Shown here: piece after piece, positions 16,776 through 25,580 of the stretch | How the letters are laid out: each line of letters opens with the position of its first letter | How positions within the stretch are numbered: the first letter of the stretch is position 1 | The notes under the pieces: model-generated | Databases searched by the model: none | The model's input: only the letters and a program-made list of their open reading frames with translations | Told to the model about the DNA's origin: nothing | NCBI RefSeq assembly: GCF_900114035.1 | Contig: NZ_FORP01000013.1 | Coordinates: 142,964 to 206,963 of the forward strand | DNA from: Amycolatopsis sacchari | GTDB taxonomy: Bacteria > Actinomycetota > Actinomycetes > Mycobacteriales > Pseudonocardiaceae | DNA: 64,000 nt | Direction of reading: 5' to 3' | Translations under genes and position numbers: made by a program

Positions 16776-17537
16776 TTACAGGAACTTCCGCAGGTGCTCG
16801 GTGACGGCGTCGGCGGCTTCGAGCGCGGTCCAGTGCCCCACGCCGGGCAGGACGTCGACGGTCGCGTTCCCGTGGGCGTCCGCCAGTTCGTGACTGGCCT
16901 CGGGCGGCCCCACCTTGTCCTGGTCGCCGGTGAGCAGGAGCAGCGGGAGCGCCGGGTCGACCGGACCGGGGTCGGTGGCGGCGGCGAGCGCTTCGCAGTT
17001 GCGGGCGTAGCCTTCGGCGTCCTGGCGCATCACCAGTTCCCGGACGAAGGCGGCCACCTCGGGCTTGTCCCGCCGCGTGGTCTCGGACAGCGCGTTCGCG
17101 ACCACCCCGGGCGCGACCGCGGCGGTGCCCTTTTCCCGCAGCACGGCCGCCCGGTCGCGCTGGGCCTGGCGCCCGGCCTCGGCCGGTTCGCGCACCGCGC
17201 CCAGCAGGGCGAGTGCGGTGATCCGGCCGGGGTAGGTGTTCGCGAAGACCCGCGCGACGAGTGTCCCCATGGAATGGGCGACCACCGCGGCGGATTCGGC
17301 ACCGAGGGCGTCGAGCACCCCGGCGAGGTCGTCGGCGTGGGACTCCACGCTGATGCCGTCGGCGAGGCCGGAGCGGCCCGCGCCCGCGGAATCGACGCGG
17401 ATCACGCGGTGCGTGGCCGCGAGCGCGCCGGCCTGGATCTGGTAGAAGTTCGAGGTGCCGCCGAGGCCGTGCACGAACAGCACCGCCGGGCCCTCGCCCT
17501 CGACCTCCACGGCCAGGTCCTTACCGTTGATTCGCAT
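16776..17537 (-). CDS. Alpha/beta hydrolase
   Basis: 253 residues. The oxyanion motif HGLGG lies at residues 23-27 and the nucleophile elbow AHSMG puts the Ser at 89. The acid is likely the Asp in LLLTGDQDKVG and the His is in LPGVGHWT. It resembles 3-oxoadipate enol-lactonase and C-C hydrolases of aromatic pathways (EGEGPAVLFVHG, RVIRVDSAGAGRSG). In the operon it lies between a FAH-fold enzyme and an amidohydrolase. The substrate is not known; an enol-lactone or a ring-cleavage product is plausible. Confidence 0.83.
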   Translation of the reverse strand: MRINGKDLAVEVEGEGPAVLFVHGLGGTSNFYQIQAGALAATHRVIRVDSAGAGRSGLADGISVESHADDLAGVLDALGAESAAVVAHSMGTLVARVFANTYPGRITALALLGAVREPAEAGRQAQRDRAAVLREKGTAAVAPGVVANALSETTRRDKPEVAAFVRELVMRQDAEGYARNCEALAAATDPGPVDPALPLLLLTGDQDKVGPPEASHELADAHGNATVDVLPGVGHWTALEAADAVTEHLRKFL

Positions 17538-17553
17538 TGCTTCTCCTTGCTGG

Positions 17554-18438
17554 TCAGGCGACGCGGTTGCGCAGGACGCCGAGCCCGGTGACCGCCACCT
17601 CGACGACGTCGCCGCTGCGCAGGAACTTCGGTGGGGTGAAGCCGATGCCGACCCCGACCGGGGTGCCGGTGGCGAGCACGTCGCCGGGCAGCAGGGTGAT
17701 CCCGGCCGACAGCGTCGAGATCAGGTCGGGGATGTCGAAGATCAGGTCCTTCACCAGCGCGAGCTGCCGGTTCTCGCCGTTGACCGTGGTCTCCAGTTCG
17801 AGCCCGGCCACGTCGGCGACCTCGTCGGCGGTCACCGCGTAGGGCCCCATCGGGCAGTGGGTGTCCAGCGACTTGCCCAGTACCCACTGCTTGTGGTCGC
17901 GCTGGAGGTCGCGGGCGGTGACGTCGTTGAGGATCGTGTAGCCCCACACGTGCTGGTAAGCGTTTTCCCGGCTGATCCCGCGCCCGCCGGGGCCGATGAT
18001 CACCGCCAGCTCGCCCTCGTAGTCGAGCTCGCTCGTCACGCCGTGGTGGGGGTCGATCTCGGCGTCCGGTCCGATCACCGCGGTGGTGGCCTTGGTGAAG
18101 AAGATCGGCTTGTCCGGCAGCTCCTCGGAGCGGCTCGGGGAGTCGTACCCGCTGCGCCCGAACTCCGCCGCGTGCTCGCGGTAGTTCTTGCCCACGCAGA
18201 ACACGTCCCGCCGCGGCACCGGGATGGGGGCCAGCAGCCGCACCGACTCCAGCGGCACCGCGGGCAGGTCCGCCGCCCCGGCGGCGAGCACCGGGCCCAG
18301 CTCGTCCCACCGCTCGATCACGTCGAGCAGGCCGGTCCCCGCGGGGAGCAGGCCGCCCGCGTCCCGCACCAGGCCGGCCTCCGGATCGGCGACGCCGACC
18401 CGGGGTGCGTCCCCGGCGGCGAAGGTCACCAGCTTCAT
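17554..18438 (-). CDS. Fumarylacetoacetate hydrolase-fold protein
   Basis: 294 residues from the ATG at 18438 (MKLVTFAAG). An in-frame TTG 12 bases upstream is less likely. Features: FCVGKNYREHAAEFG, metal-ligand region LDYEGELAVIIG, YTILNDVTARDLQ, and the C-terminal ATGTPVGVGIGFTPP. Family members cleave, hydrate or decarboxylate beta-diketo acids and their tautomers. It is the first gene of the minus-strand catabolic operon. No clear ribosome-binding site precedes it, and the 10-bp-phased ACCAAT repeats overlap its promoter, so the divergent GntR protein probably represses it. Confidence 0.87.
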   Translation of the reverse strand: MKLVTFAAGDAPRVGVADPEAGLVRDAGGLLPAGTGLLDVIERWDELGPVLAAGAADLPAVPLESVRLLAPIPVPRRDVFCVGKNYREHAAEFGRSGYDSPSRSEELPDKPIFFTKATTAVIGPDAEIDPHHGVTSELDYEGELAVIIGPGGRGISRENAYQHVWGYTILNDVTARDLQRDHKQWVLGKSLDTHCPMGPYAVTADEVADVAGLELETTVNGENRQLALVKDLIFDIPDLISTLSAGITLLPGDVLATGTPVGVGIGFTPPKFLRSGDVVEVAVTGLGVLRNRVA

Positions 18439-18445
18439 ATGCTGA

Positions 18446-18471
18446 ACCAATCTTAACCAATAATTACCAAT
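18446..18471. promoter_or_regulatory. Three ACCAAT half-sites at exact 10-bp spacing
   Basis: ACCAAT occurs at 18446, 18456 and 18466, with a weaker ACCACC at 18477. On the minus strand these are ATTGGT units covering the likely -10 region (TAAGAT) of the FAH gene. ATTGGT/ACCAAT is the half-site reported for FadR-type GntR regulators such as PdhR and LldR. The head-to-tail, one-helical-turn arrangement is unusual. Confidence 0.6.
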
Positions 18472-18541
18472 CTGACCACCAGGACCCTACGCGAACAAGT
18501 GGTCGCGAGGCTAGAGCTGCGAAGAAAAAGGTTGCTGCCGC

Positions 18542-18561
18542 ACCAATTGGTCTCGATTGGT
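18542..18561. promoter_or_regulatory. ACCAATTGGT palindrome plus ATTGGT, upstream of GntR gene
   Basis: ACCAATTGGT spans 18542-18551 and a further ATTGGT lies at 18556-18561, again 10 bp from the previous ATTGGT (18546). The sites directly precede the -10 box TACAGT (18577-18582) of the GntR gene, which suggests autoregulation. Confidence 0.55.
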
Positions 18562-18588
18562 CAAATAGCGGTGCGGTACAGTGTGCCG

Positions 18589-19251
18589 GTGACGACGGTG
18601 GAGCAGGCGCTGCGCGCGCTGGTGAGCGCGGGGACCGCGGAAGGGACCCTCGTTCCGGGGGGCAAACTGCCCACCGAGCGGGACCTGGTGGGCCGGCTCG
18701 GCGCCCCCCGCAGCGCGGTCCGCCGCGCACTGGAGGCCCTCGAACGGGAGGGGCTGGTCGTCCGGCACGTCGGCCGGGGCACGTTCCTCACCGAGCAGGC
18801 GTCGCGGCAGCTCGACGGCGCGCCCGCGGACACGAGCCCGGCCGAGATCATGCAGGTGCGCCAGCTGCTGGAACCGCAGGTGGCGACGCTCGCGGCCAGG
18901 GTGGCCACGCAGGCCGACCTCGACCGGATCAGGGAATGCCTCGCCGCGGGCGGCGCCTGCGACGATTTCGACGGTTTCGAGCGCTGGGACGCCAGGCTCC
19001 ACCGGTCCATCGCCACGGCCGCGCACAACGGGCTGCTGATGAGCATGTTCGACGTGATGAACACGGCCCGGTCGCTGCCCGTGTGGGGCAGCCTCAAGCG
19101 CCGCACCTCCACCCCGGAACTGCGCCGCTGCTACCACCGGGAACACACCGGGATCGTCGAGGCGCTGTGCGACCGCGACCCGGACGGCGCGGGCGAGGAG
19201 ATGCGGAAGCACCTCCAGCACGTCGCCGACTCGCTCCTCGGCCGTCAGTGA
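18589..19251 (+). CDS. GntR-family regulator, FadR subfamily
   Basis: About 220 residues. The winged helix (GGKLPTERDLVGRLG, APRSAVRRALEALEREGL, VVRHVGRGTFL) is followed by an FCD ligand-binding domain (EIMQVRQLLEPQVATLAA, AARLHRSIATAAHNGLL, HTGIVEALCDRD). I prefer the GTG at 18589: the -10 box TACAGT ends at 18582, which puts the transcription start at about 18589, giving a leaderless mRNA. A GTG at 18583 and an upstream in-frame GTG at 18499 are alternatives. It is divergent from the FAH/hydrolase/amidohydrolase operon, whose pathway acid is the likely ligand. Confidence 0.85.
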   Translation: MTTVEQALRALVSAGTAEGTLVPGGKLPTERDLVGRLGAPRSAVRRALEALEREGLVVRHVGRGTFLTEQASRQLDGAPADTSPAEIMQVRQLLEPQVATLAARVATQADLDRIRECLAAGGACDDFDGFERWDARLHRSIATAAHNGLLMSMFDVMNTARSLPVWGSLKRRTSTPELRRCYHREHTGIVEALCDRDPDGAGEEMRKHLQHVADSLLGRQ

Positions 19252-19314
19252 GCCGCGTGCGGCGAAGGTTTCCAGTCCACTGAGGACGGCCGAGCGCCGG
19301 TTCCGTCGTCGCGT

Positions 19315-19330
19315 GTGGGGATAACCCCAC
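19315..19330 (+). terminator. GTGGGG-ATAA-CCCCAC hairpin after GntR gene
   Basis: A 6-bp G/C stem with a 4-base loop lies in the 175-bp gap between the GntR stop and the oxidoreductase start. It could terminate the GntR transcript. The stem is short, so the call is modest. Confidence 0.4.
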
Positions 19331-19426
19331 GCACCGCTGTGGGGCGCGCGTAATGGCGTCCGCACCTGCTCGCTTCGAGGATCGAGGGGGCGGACTTCCC
19401 ATGCGTGACACAGAGGGGACGAGACC

Positions 19427-21778
19427 ATGACGCTGGAACCGGACGCTCTTCGTGGGGACGAACTCGGCCGCGGCGCGCCTGGCGAACCGGCGCGCGGGCG
19501 GGGTCCCAACCGCGACGAGCCGTTCTCGCAGAAGGACGATTCCGCGCCGGCGGCCGGGTGGGGCGCCGCCCGCAGCGTCCTCAACGTGGTCGCCAAATCG
19601 GGGGAGTACGTGGCCGCGCCCCGCGCGATCCTCCGGATGAACCACGAGAACGGCGGTTTCGACTGCCCCGGCTGCGCCTGGCCCGACGACCGGCACGGCC
19701 TGCACCTGGACATCTGCGAAAACGGGATCAAGCACGTCACGTGGGAGATGACCCGCAAGCGGGTGGACCGGTCCTTCTTCGCCCGGCACACCGTGAGCGA
19801 GCTCGCGGAGTGGACCGATTTCGCGCTGGAGGACCAGGGCAGGCTGACCGAGCCCCTGACCTACGATCCCGCGACCGACCGTTACGTCCCGATCTCGTGG
19901 GACGACGCCTTCGAGCTCGTCGGGTCCACCCTCCGCGGGCTGGACAGCCCGCACGAGGCGTCGTTCTACACCTCGGGCCGGCTGTCCAACGAGGCCACGT
20001 TCCTCTACCAGCTGTGGGTGCGCGAGTTCGGCACGAACAACCTGCCGGACTGCTCGAACATGTGCCACGAGGCTTCCGGCCGGGCGCTGACCGCGGCGCT
20101 CGGCACCGGCAAGGGCACGTGCGACATCGACGACTGGGACCTGGCGGACCTGATCGTCGTGATGGGGGTGAACGCCGCTTCGAACGCGCCGCGGATGCTG
20201 ACCACGCTCGCCGGGGCGCACCGGCGCGGCGCGCAGATCGTGCACGTCAACCCCTTGGTGGAGGCGGCTTCCCGGCGCACGATCGTGCCGCACGAGTTCC
20301 TGGCGATGGGCACGTTCCACGCCACCCGGACCGGCACGATGAACGTGCAGCCCCGCATCGGCGGCGACCTGGCACTGCTGCGCGGCGTGGCGAAGGCGGT
20401 GCTGGAGCACGCCGAAACCGATCCGGGGGCGCTCGACGAGCAGTTCATCGAGCGGTACACGGAGGGCTTCGACCGCTACCGCGAAGCCGTGCGGGCCACG
20501 GCGTGGTCCGAGCTGGTCCGGCAGTCGGGCGTGCCCGAGCGGCAGATGCGTGATCTGGCGCGGCGCTACGTGGCCGCGCACCGCACGATCATCGCCTGGT
20601 GCCTCGGGGTCACACAGCAGGAACACGGCTGCGACACCGTGCGCGAAATCGTCAACCTGTTGCTGCTCAAGGGAAATCTCGGGCGTGAAGGGGCGGGCGT
20701 GTCACCCGTGCGCGGGCACAGCAACGTGCAGGGCAACCGCACCTGCGGGATCGACCACCGGCCGGGGGAGGACTTCCTGGCCCGGCTGGACGAGGTGTGC
20801 GGGATCCGGTCGCCCCGCGAACACGGTCTGGACACCGTCGGCACCATCCAGGGCATGCTGGCCGGCCGGGTCAAGGTTTTCGTCGCGCTGGGCGGGAACT
20901 TCGCGCTGGCGGCGCCCGACACCGCCACCACGTTCGCGGCGCTGCGCAACACCGAGCTGACGGTGCAGGTCAGCACGAAGCTCAACCGCAGCCACCTCGT
21001 GCACGGGAAGCGGGCACTGATCCTGCCGTGCCTCGGCCGGACCGAACGGGATGTGCAGCGCGCCGGCGAGCAGGGCGTCACCGTCGAGGACTCGATGAGC
21101 ATGGTCCACCTCTCCTACGGCAAGCGCACGCCGCCTTCGCCGCACCTCAAGTCCGAATGCGCGATCCTCGCCGGGATGGCCCGTGCCACGCTGCCGGACT
21201 CCGCCACCCCGTGGGAGTACTACGTCGAGGACTACGACCGGATCCGCGACACCATGGCGAAGGTCCTCTTCGGCTTCGAGGACTTCAACCGCCGGGTCCG
21301 CCGTCCCCTCGGTTTCCGCATCCGCCAGCCCGCGCGGGAGCGGGTGTTCCAGACGCCGAGCGGGCGCGCCGGGTTCCACGCCGCACCGCTGCCGGACGTC
21401 GTGCTGCCGCCCGGGCGCCTGATGCTGTCGACGATGCGCTCCCACGACCAGTGGAACACCACGATCTACTCGGACAACGACCGGTACCGCGGCGTGCGCA
21501 ACCTGCGGACGCTGCTGTTCATGAACGCCGAGGACATGGCCGAGCGGGGGCTGGGCGAGTTCGACCTGATCGACATCACCAGCTTCGCCAGGGACGGCAG
21601 CACCCGGTCGGTGTACGGGTACCGGGCGGTGGCGTACGACCTGCCGCGCGGCAGCGTGGCCGGGTACATGCCGGAGCTGAACGTGTTGTGCGCCCTCGGC
21701 GACTACAGCAGCCAGAGCGACCAGCCGCTGATGAAGCACGTGGTCGTCGAGGTCGTGCCTGCCGGGAGCGCGTCGTGA
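19427..21778 (+). CDS. Molybdopterin oxidoreductase, FdhF/YdeP family
   Basis: 783 residues. The N-terminal FDCPGCAWPD motif is diagnostic of the YdeP-like branch of formate-dehydrogenase-related oxidoreductases, which have a reduced cysteine motif instead of a full four-Cys cluster site. SNMCHEASG gives the likely Mo-coordinating Cys. GAGVSPVRGHSNVQGNRT and TELTVQVSTKLNRSHL belong to the molybdopterin-guanine-dinucleotide regions, and a C-terminal MopB domain starts near LMLSTMRSHDQWNTTIY. No Tat signal is visible, so it is probably cytoplasmic. Its stop overlaps the cydA start (GTGA), so it is coupled to cytochrome bd. The electron donor is unknown; formate is only one possibility. Confidence 0.85.
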   Translation: MTLEPDALRGDELGRGAPGEPARGRGPNRDEPFSQKDDSAPAAGWGAARSVLNVVAKSGEYVAAPRAILRMNHENGGFDCPGCAWPDDRHGLHLDICENGIKHVTWEMTRKRVDRSFFARHTVSELAEWTDFALEDQGRLTEPLTYDPATDRYVPISWDDAFELVGSTLRGLDSPHEASFYTSGRLSNEATFLYQLWVREFGTNNLPDCSNMCHEASGRALTAALGTGKGTCDIDDWDLADLIVVMGVNAASNAPRMLTTLAGAHRRGAQIVHVNPLVEAASRRTIVPHEFLAMGTFHATRTGTMNVQPRIGGDLALLRGVAKAVLEHAETDPGALDEQFIERYTEGFDRYREAVRATAWSELVRQSGVPERQMRDLARRYVAAHRTIIAWCLGVTQQEHGCDTVREIVNLLLLKGNLGREGAGVSPVRGHSNVQGNRTCGIDHRPGEDFLARLDEVCGIRSPREHGLDTVGTIQGMLAGRVKVFVALGGNFALAAPDTATTFAALRNTELTVQVSTKLNRSHLVHGKRALILPCLGRTERDVQRAGEQGVTVEDSMSMVHLSYGKRTPPSPHLKSECAILAGMARATLPDSATPWEYYVEDYDRIRDTMAKVLFGFEDFNRRVRRPLGFRIRQPARERVFQTPSGRAGFHAAPLPDVVLPPGRLMLSTMRSHDQWNTTIYSDNDRYRGVRNLRTLLFMNAEDMAERGLGEFDLIDITSFARDGSTRSVYGYRAVAYDLPRGSVAGYMPELNVLCALGDYSSQSDQPLMKHVVVEVVPAGSAS

Positions 21779-23127
21779 TCCCCGGGCCCGAGTACCTGGA
21801 CCAGGCCCGGCAGCTCCAGGCGCTCTCGTTCACGGTCCACATCCCGTTGGTGTGCTTCGGTATCGCGTTCCCGGCGATGGTCCTGTGGGCGGAGTGGCGT
21901 TATCTGCGCACCGGGGACGCGGTGTGCCGGGTACTCGCCCGGCGCTGGACGAAGGTGATGGTGGCGCTGTTCGCGGCGGGCGTGGTCACCGGGACCGTGC
22001 TCAGCTTCGAGATGGGCCTGCTGTGGCCGTCGTTCACCGCGACCTTCGGCAGCGTGTTCGGGCTGGCGTTCGCGATCGAGGGCTTCTCGTTCTTCGTCGA
22101 GGCCATCTTCCTCGGGATCTACGCCTACGGCTGGGACCGCCTGTCCCCGCGGCTGCACTTCGCGTCGGGCATCCCGGTCGTCCTCAGCGGGCTGACCGGA
22201 TCGTTCATGGTCATCGCCGTGAACGGGTGGCTGAACCACCCGCAGGGGTTCCGGATCGAGAACGGGCGCGTGGTGGACGTGCAGCCGTTGACCGCGTTGT
22301 TCGGCAACTCGTACTTCTGGCACGAGTTCGTGCACATGTACCTCGCCGGGTACCTGGTCGCCGGGTTCGCCGTCGCGGCGCCCTACGCGTTCGCGCGCCT
22401 GCGCGGCCGATGGGACCGCTACCACCGCACCGCGTTCGCCATCCCGTTCACCGCCGCGGCGGTCACCGCACCCCTGCAGGTGCTGGTGGGCGACTGGGTG
22501 GCCCGCGACGTGGCCGTCCAGCAACCGGTCAAGCTGGCCGCGATCGAAGGGCTCGGCACGACCACGGCCGGGGCTCCGGAGCACCTGCTGGGTTACTACA
22601 CCGACGGGCACGTCATCTGGGGCATCGAGATCCCCCGCCTGCTGTCACTGCTGGCGTTCCACGATCCCGGCGCGACCGTCACCGGCCTGGACTCGGTGCC
22701 GCTGTCGGACCAGCCGCCGGTGAACGTCGTGCGGTACGCCTTCCAGACCATGGTCGGCGGTGGCACGCTGCGGGCCCTGCTGGGGGTGGTCTTCCTCGTC
22801 CTGGTCCGGCGGTCGCGGCGGTTGCCGGAGACGCGCTGGTTCTACCGGGCCGCGGTGGTCAGCGCTCCGGTGGCCTACGTGGCGCTGATCGCGGGCTGGG
22901 TCACCACGGAGGTCGGCCGGCAGCCCTGGGTGGTGTACGGCGTCATGCGGACCGAGGACGCCGTCACCGGTGCCACGACGGTCCCGTTCGGCTACGGCGC
23001 ACTCGCCGCGGTGTACGCGTTGCTGATCGCCGGGCTGATCTGGGTGCTGCGGGTCCTCGCTCGTGCCCCGCTGCCCGCACTGTCCATTCCGGACGCGCCG
23101 TCGGTGCGCCAACCAGGAGGAGCGTGA
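21775..23127 (+). CDS. cydA: Cytochrome bd ubiquinol oxidase subunit I
   Basis: 450 residues from the GTG at 21775, overlapping the preceding stop by four bases. CydA landmarks: FTVHIPLVCFG (haem-ligand His), GLTGSFMVIAVNGWLNHP, HMYLAGYLVAGFAVAAPYA (His of the b558 site region) and WVTTEVGRQPWVVYGVMRT, the GRQPW motif. It appears to lack the long Q-loop insert, as in short-loop or CIO-type oxidases. With CydB it forms a membrane quinol oxidase reducing O2 to water with high affinity. Genes for CydCD, the usual assembly transporter, are not in the window. Confidence 0.93.
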   Translation: MIPGPEYLDQARQLQALSFTVHIPLVCFGIAFPAMVLWAEWRYLRTGDAVCRVLARRWTKVMVALFAAGVVTGTVLSFEMGLLWPSFTATFGSVFGLAFAIEGFSFFVEAIFLGIYAYGWDRLSPRLHFASGIPVVLSGLTGSFMVIAVNGWLNHPQGFRIENGRVVDVQPLTALFGNSYFWHEFVHMYLAGYLVAGFAVAAPYAFARLRGRWDRYHRTAFAIPFTAAAVTAPLQVLVGDWVARDVAVQQPVKLAAIEGLGTTTAGAPEHLLGYYTDGHVIWGIEIPRLLSLLAFHDPGATVTGLDSVPLSDQPPVNVVRYAFQTMVGGGTLRALLGVVFLVLVRRSRRLPETRWFYRAAVVSAPVAYVALIAGWVTTEVGRQPWVVYGVMRTEDAVTGATTVPFGYGALAAVYALLIAGLIWVLRVLARAPLPALSIPDAPSVRQPGGA

Positions 23128-23131
23128 TCCG

Positions 23132-24361
23132 ATGGCGGTGCTACCCCTGCTTTTCGCGCTCATCGGCCTGGTGCTCTACACCGTCCTCGGCGGCGCGGAC
23201 TTCGGCGCCGGGCTGTGGCAGCTGCTCGCCGGCCGGGGTCCGGCCGCGGACCGGATCCGCGAGCACGCGCACCAGGCCAACGCACCGGTGTGGGAGGCCA
23301 ACCACGTCTGGCTCATCTTCGTCGTCACAGTCCTGTGGACGGCGTACCCCACCGTCATCGGCTCGGTGTCGGCCACGCTGTCGGTGCCACTGGGGCTGGC
23401 GGCGCTGGGCATCGTGCTGCGCGGGCTGACCTACGCGATGCAGACGGCGATCGGCAGACCCGTGCCGCTCGTCGAGAACGCGTTCGCCCTTGCCTGCCTC
23501 GTCTCCCCGTTCATGCTGGGCGCGGTCATCGGCGCCCTGGCCTCCGGGCGCGTCCCCGTGGGCACCTCGGGTGGGGACCTCGTCGGTTCGTGGGTGAACC
23601 CGACCTCGGTGCTCGCCGGTGGCCTGGCCGTGCTCACCAGCGCCTTCCTCGGCGCGGTGTACCTGGCGGCCGACGCCCGGCGGCTGCGGGCGGCCGAGCT
23701 GGAGCGCGCGTTCCGGCTGCGGGCGCTGATCTCGGGCGCGCTGTGCGGGGCCGTGGCGATCGGCGGGCTGGTCGTGGTCGACCACGACGCCCACCGGATC
23801 TTCCTGGGGCTCGTCACGGGCTGGGGCGTGGTGGCGGTGGTGGTGTCCGGCGCGGCCGGTGTCGTGTCGCTGGCGCTGGTGGCCCGCCGGTCCTTCGGGG
23901 TCGCGCGGCTCGCCGCGGCCACGGCGGTCGCGGCACTGGTGGCGGGCTGGGCGGTGGCGCAGCGGCCGTTCCTGCTGCCCGGCCTGACCCTGCGGATGGC
24001 CGCCGCGGACACGCGGACGCTGGTCTGCCTGGTCGTCGCGACGGTGGCCGGTGCGCTCATCGTGCTGCCCGCGCTGGGCTACCTGTTCCGGCTGAGCCTG
24101 TCCGGCCGGTTCGATCCCGGGCGGGCTCCCGGCGCCGCGGTGGCACCGGCACCGGTTTCCCGGTCCCGCCGCCTCCCGGCCGCCCCGGTGGCCGCCGCCT
24201 GCCTGGTCGCGGGCTTCGTGCTGCTGACCATCGCGGACGCCCCCGCCGCACACGCGGCCGGTGTGCTCCTGCTGTCCGGTGCCGCGATCGCCGGGTTCAC
24301 CGCGGTCGATCCGGCCGGGCTCGCCGGGCGCGGGGACGCGGTGAACGAGTCAGATGACTGA
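23132..24361 (+). CDS. cydB: Cytochrome bd ubiquinol oxidase subunit II
   Basis: 409 residues starting at the ATG at 23132, after AGGAGG at 23116-23121. It has about nine hydrophobic segments. The N-terminus LIGLVLYTVLGGADFGAGLWQLL and NAPVWEANHVWLIFVVTVLWTAYP are classic CydB signatures. It follows cydA by four bases and forms the oxidase with it. The C-terminal part is longer than minimal CydB and rather alanine-rich. Confidence 0.92.
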   Translation: MAVLPLLFALIGLVLYTVLGGADFGAGLWQLLAGRGPAADRIREHAHQANAPVWEANHVWLIFVVTVLWTAYPTVIGSVSATLSVPLGLAALGIVLRGLTYAMQTAIGRPVPLVENAFALACLVSPFMLGAVIGALASGRVPVGTSGGDLVGSWVNPTSVLAGGLAVLTSAFLGAVYLAADARRLRAAELERAFRLRALISGALCGAVAIGGLVVVDHDAHRIFLGLVTGWGVVAVVVSGAAGVVSLALVARRSFGVARLAAATAVAALVAGWAVAQRPFLLPGLTLRMAAADTRTLVCLVVATVAGALIVLPALGYLFRLSLSGRFDPGRAPGAAVAPAPVSRSRRLPAAPVAAACLVAGFVLLTIADAPAAHAAGVLLLSGAAIAGFTAVDPAGLAGRGDAVNESDD

Positions 24362-24396
24362 TCGCCCCCGCCGCGCCGCGGCCACAGACTGGGCAC

Positions 24397-25434
24397 GTGC
24401 CTTCCGCCGAACAGTTGCTCGCCTCGATCCTCGAGTGCGTCCCGCAGCCGGTCTGGGTGTGCGACCAGTCGGGCCGGATCCTCTACGCCAACCCGACGGC
24501 TGTCCGTACCGTCGGCTACGACGACCTCGCCCAGCTGAAGGGCAAGTCGAGTCATCACACGATGCACTACAAGCGGGTGACCGGGGAGCCGTACCCGGCC
24601 GAGGAGTGCAGCATGCTGTCGCCGCGCTTCACCGGTTCGCCGGCCCATTCGGACGACGACTGGCTCATCCGCCGGGACGGCACGATGTTCCCGGTCTCCT
24701 GGTGGTCGGCACCCCTGGCGCTGGAGGACGGCCGGGGCGTGGTGGTGGCGTTCACGGACATGACCCGGCACCGCGCGGCCGAACGGGCCCTGCGGGAGCA
24801 CGAGGCCGAGCGGATCCGCGCGGAGGAGGCCCGCGCCGCCCAGCGCCGCACCATGGAGACGACGGTGTGGATCCGGCGGCAGACCGCACGGGACCTGCAC
24901 GACGGCGTCCAGCAGCGGCTCGTGGCGCTGCTCATCCACCTGCATCTGCTCAAGGAGGAGCTGCCGGAGCACCTGTCCGGCCTCGCTGACGACGCGGTCT
25001 CCGAGGCCGAGGCGGCGATCGAGGACGTGCGCGCGGTCGCGGCGGGGATCCACCCGGCCATCCTCAGCTCACGCGGCCTGGCCGCGGCGGTGGAATCGCT
25101 CGCCGCACGCAGCCCGCTGCCGGTGTCGGTGCGCTGCTCGATCCCCGCGCGCCCGGCCGAGATCGTCGAGGCCAACGTCTACTTCCTGGTGTCCGAAGCG
25201 CTCACGAACGCCATCAAGCACTCGGCGGCCACCGAGGTCACCATCGACCTCGCGGTACAGGACGGGACCCTGGTCGTCGAGGTCGCCGACGACGGGGTGG
25301 GCGGCGCGGCCGTCGGCGACACGGGCACCGGTCTCCTCGGTCTCGCCGACCGGGTGCTGGCGCTCGACGGGAAGTTCCGGCTGGAGTCCCCGCCGGGGCG
25401 GGGCACCGTCGTCCACGCGGAGGTGCCGCTCTGA
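24397..25434 (+). CDS. PAS-domain sensor histidine kinase, HisKA_3 (NarX/DesK-like)
   Basis: 345 residues from a GTG at 24397. An N-terminal PAS domain (LECVPQPVWVCDQSGRILYANPTAV, IRRDGTMFPVSWWSAPL) is followed by a helical linker, the HisKA_3 box ARDLHDGVQQRL with His168, and the ATPase domain (SEALTNAIKHS, VADDGVGG, GTGLLGLADRVLALDGKF). There is no transmembrane segment, so it is a cytoplasmic sensor. It lies 35 bp after cydB, which suggests it senses a redox or respiratory cue for that operon. No conventional receiver-LuxR partner is adjacent. Confidence 0.88.
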   Translation: MPSAEQLLASILECVPQPVWVCDQSGRILYANPTAVRTVGYDDLAQLKGKSSHHTMHYKRVTGEPYPAEECSMLSPRFTGSPAHSDDDWLIRRDGTMFPVSWWSAPLALEDGRGVVVAFTDMTRHRAAERALREHEAERIRAEEARAAQRRTMETTVWIRRQTARDLHDGVQQRLVALLIHLHLLKEELPEHLSGLADDAVSEAEAAIEDVRAVAAGIHPAILSSRGLAAAVESLAARSPLPVSVRCSIPARPAEIVEANVYFLVSEALTNAIKHSAATEVTIDLAVQDGTLVVEVADDGVGGAAVGDTGTGLLGLADRVLALDGKFRLESPPGRGTVVHAEVPL

Positions 25435-25445
25435 GCGACCGGTTT

Positions 25446-25459
25446 CAGTGGGACCACTG
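25446..25459. promoter_or_regulatory. CAGTG-GGAC-CACTG palindrome upstream of LAL regulator
   Basis: A perfect 5-bp dyad with a 4-base centre. A second copy, CAGTG-GAAT-CACTG, lies at 32888-32901 upstream of the unknown gene at 32823. The dyad form suits a LuxR-type helix-turn-helix, so it may be the site of the LAL protein encoded at 25581. Confidence 0.45.
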
Positions 25460-25580
25460 ATGCGGGATCCGAGGAGACGGAAGCGGTTGCAGTGGCCGCA
25501 CGGGTGTGGGGGCCACCGCGGGCGCGGTACGAACAGGCGGTGCGGACTGCCCTGATTTTCCGGCCCGGGAGGGCGCGGCC

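Noticed and set aside
18446..18561. ACCAAT repeats as a CRISPR or other tandem repeat array
   Set aside because: The units are six bases within a 10-bp period, with only five copies in two orientations; they fit regulator half-sites.
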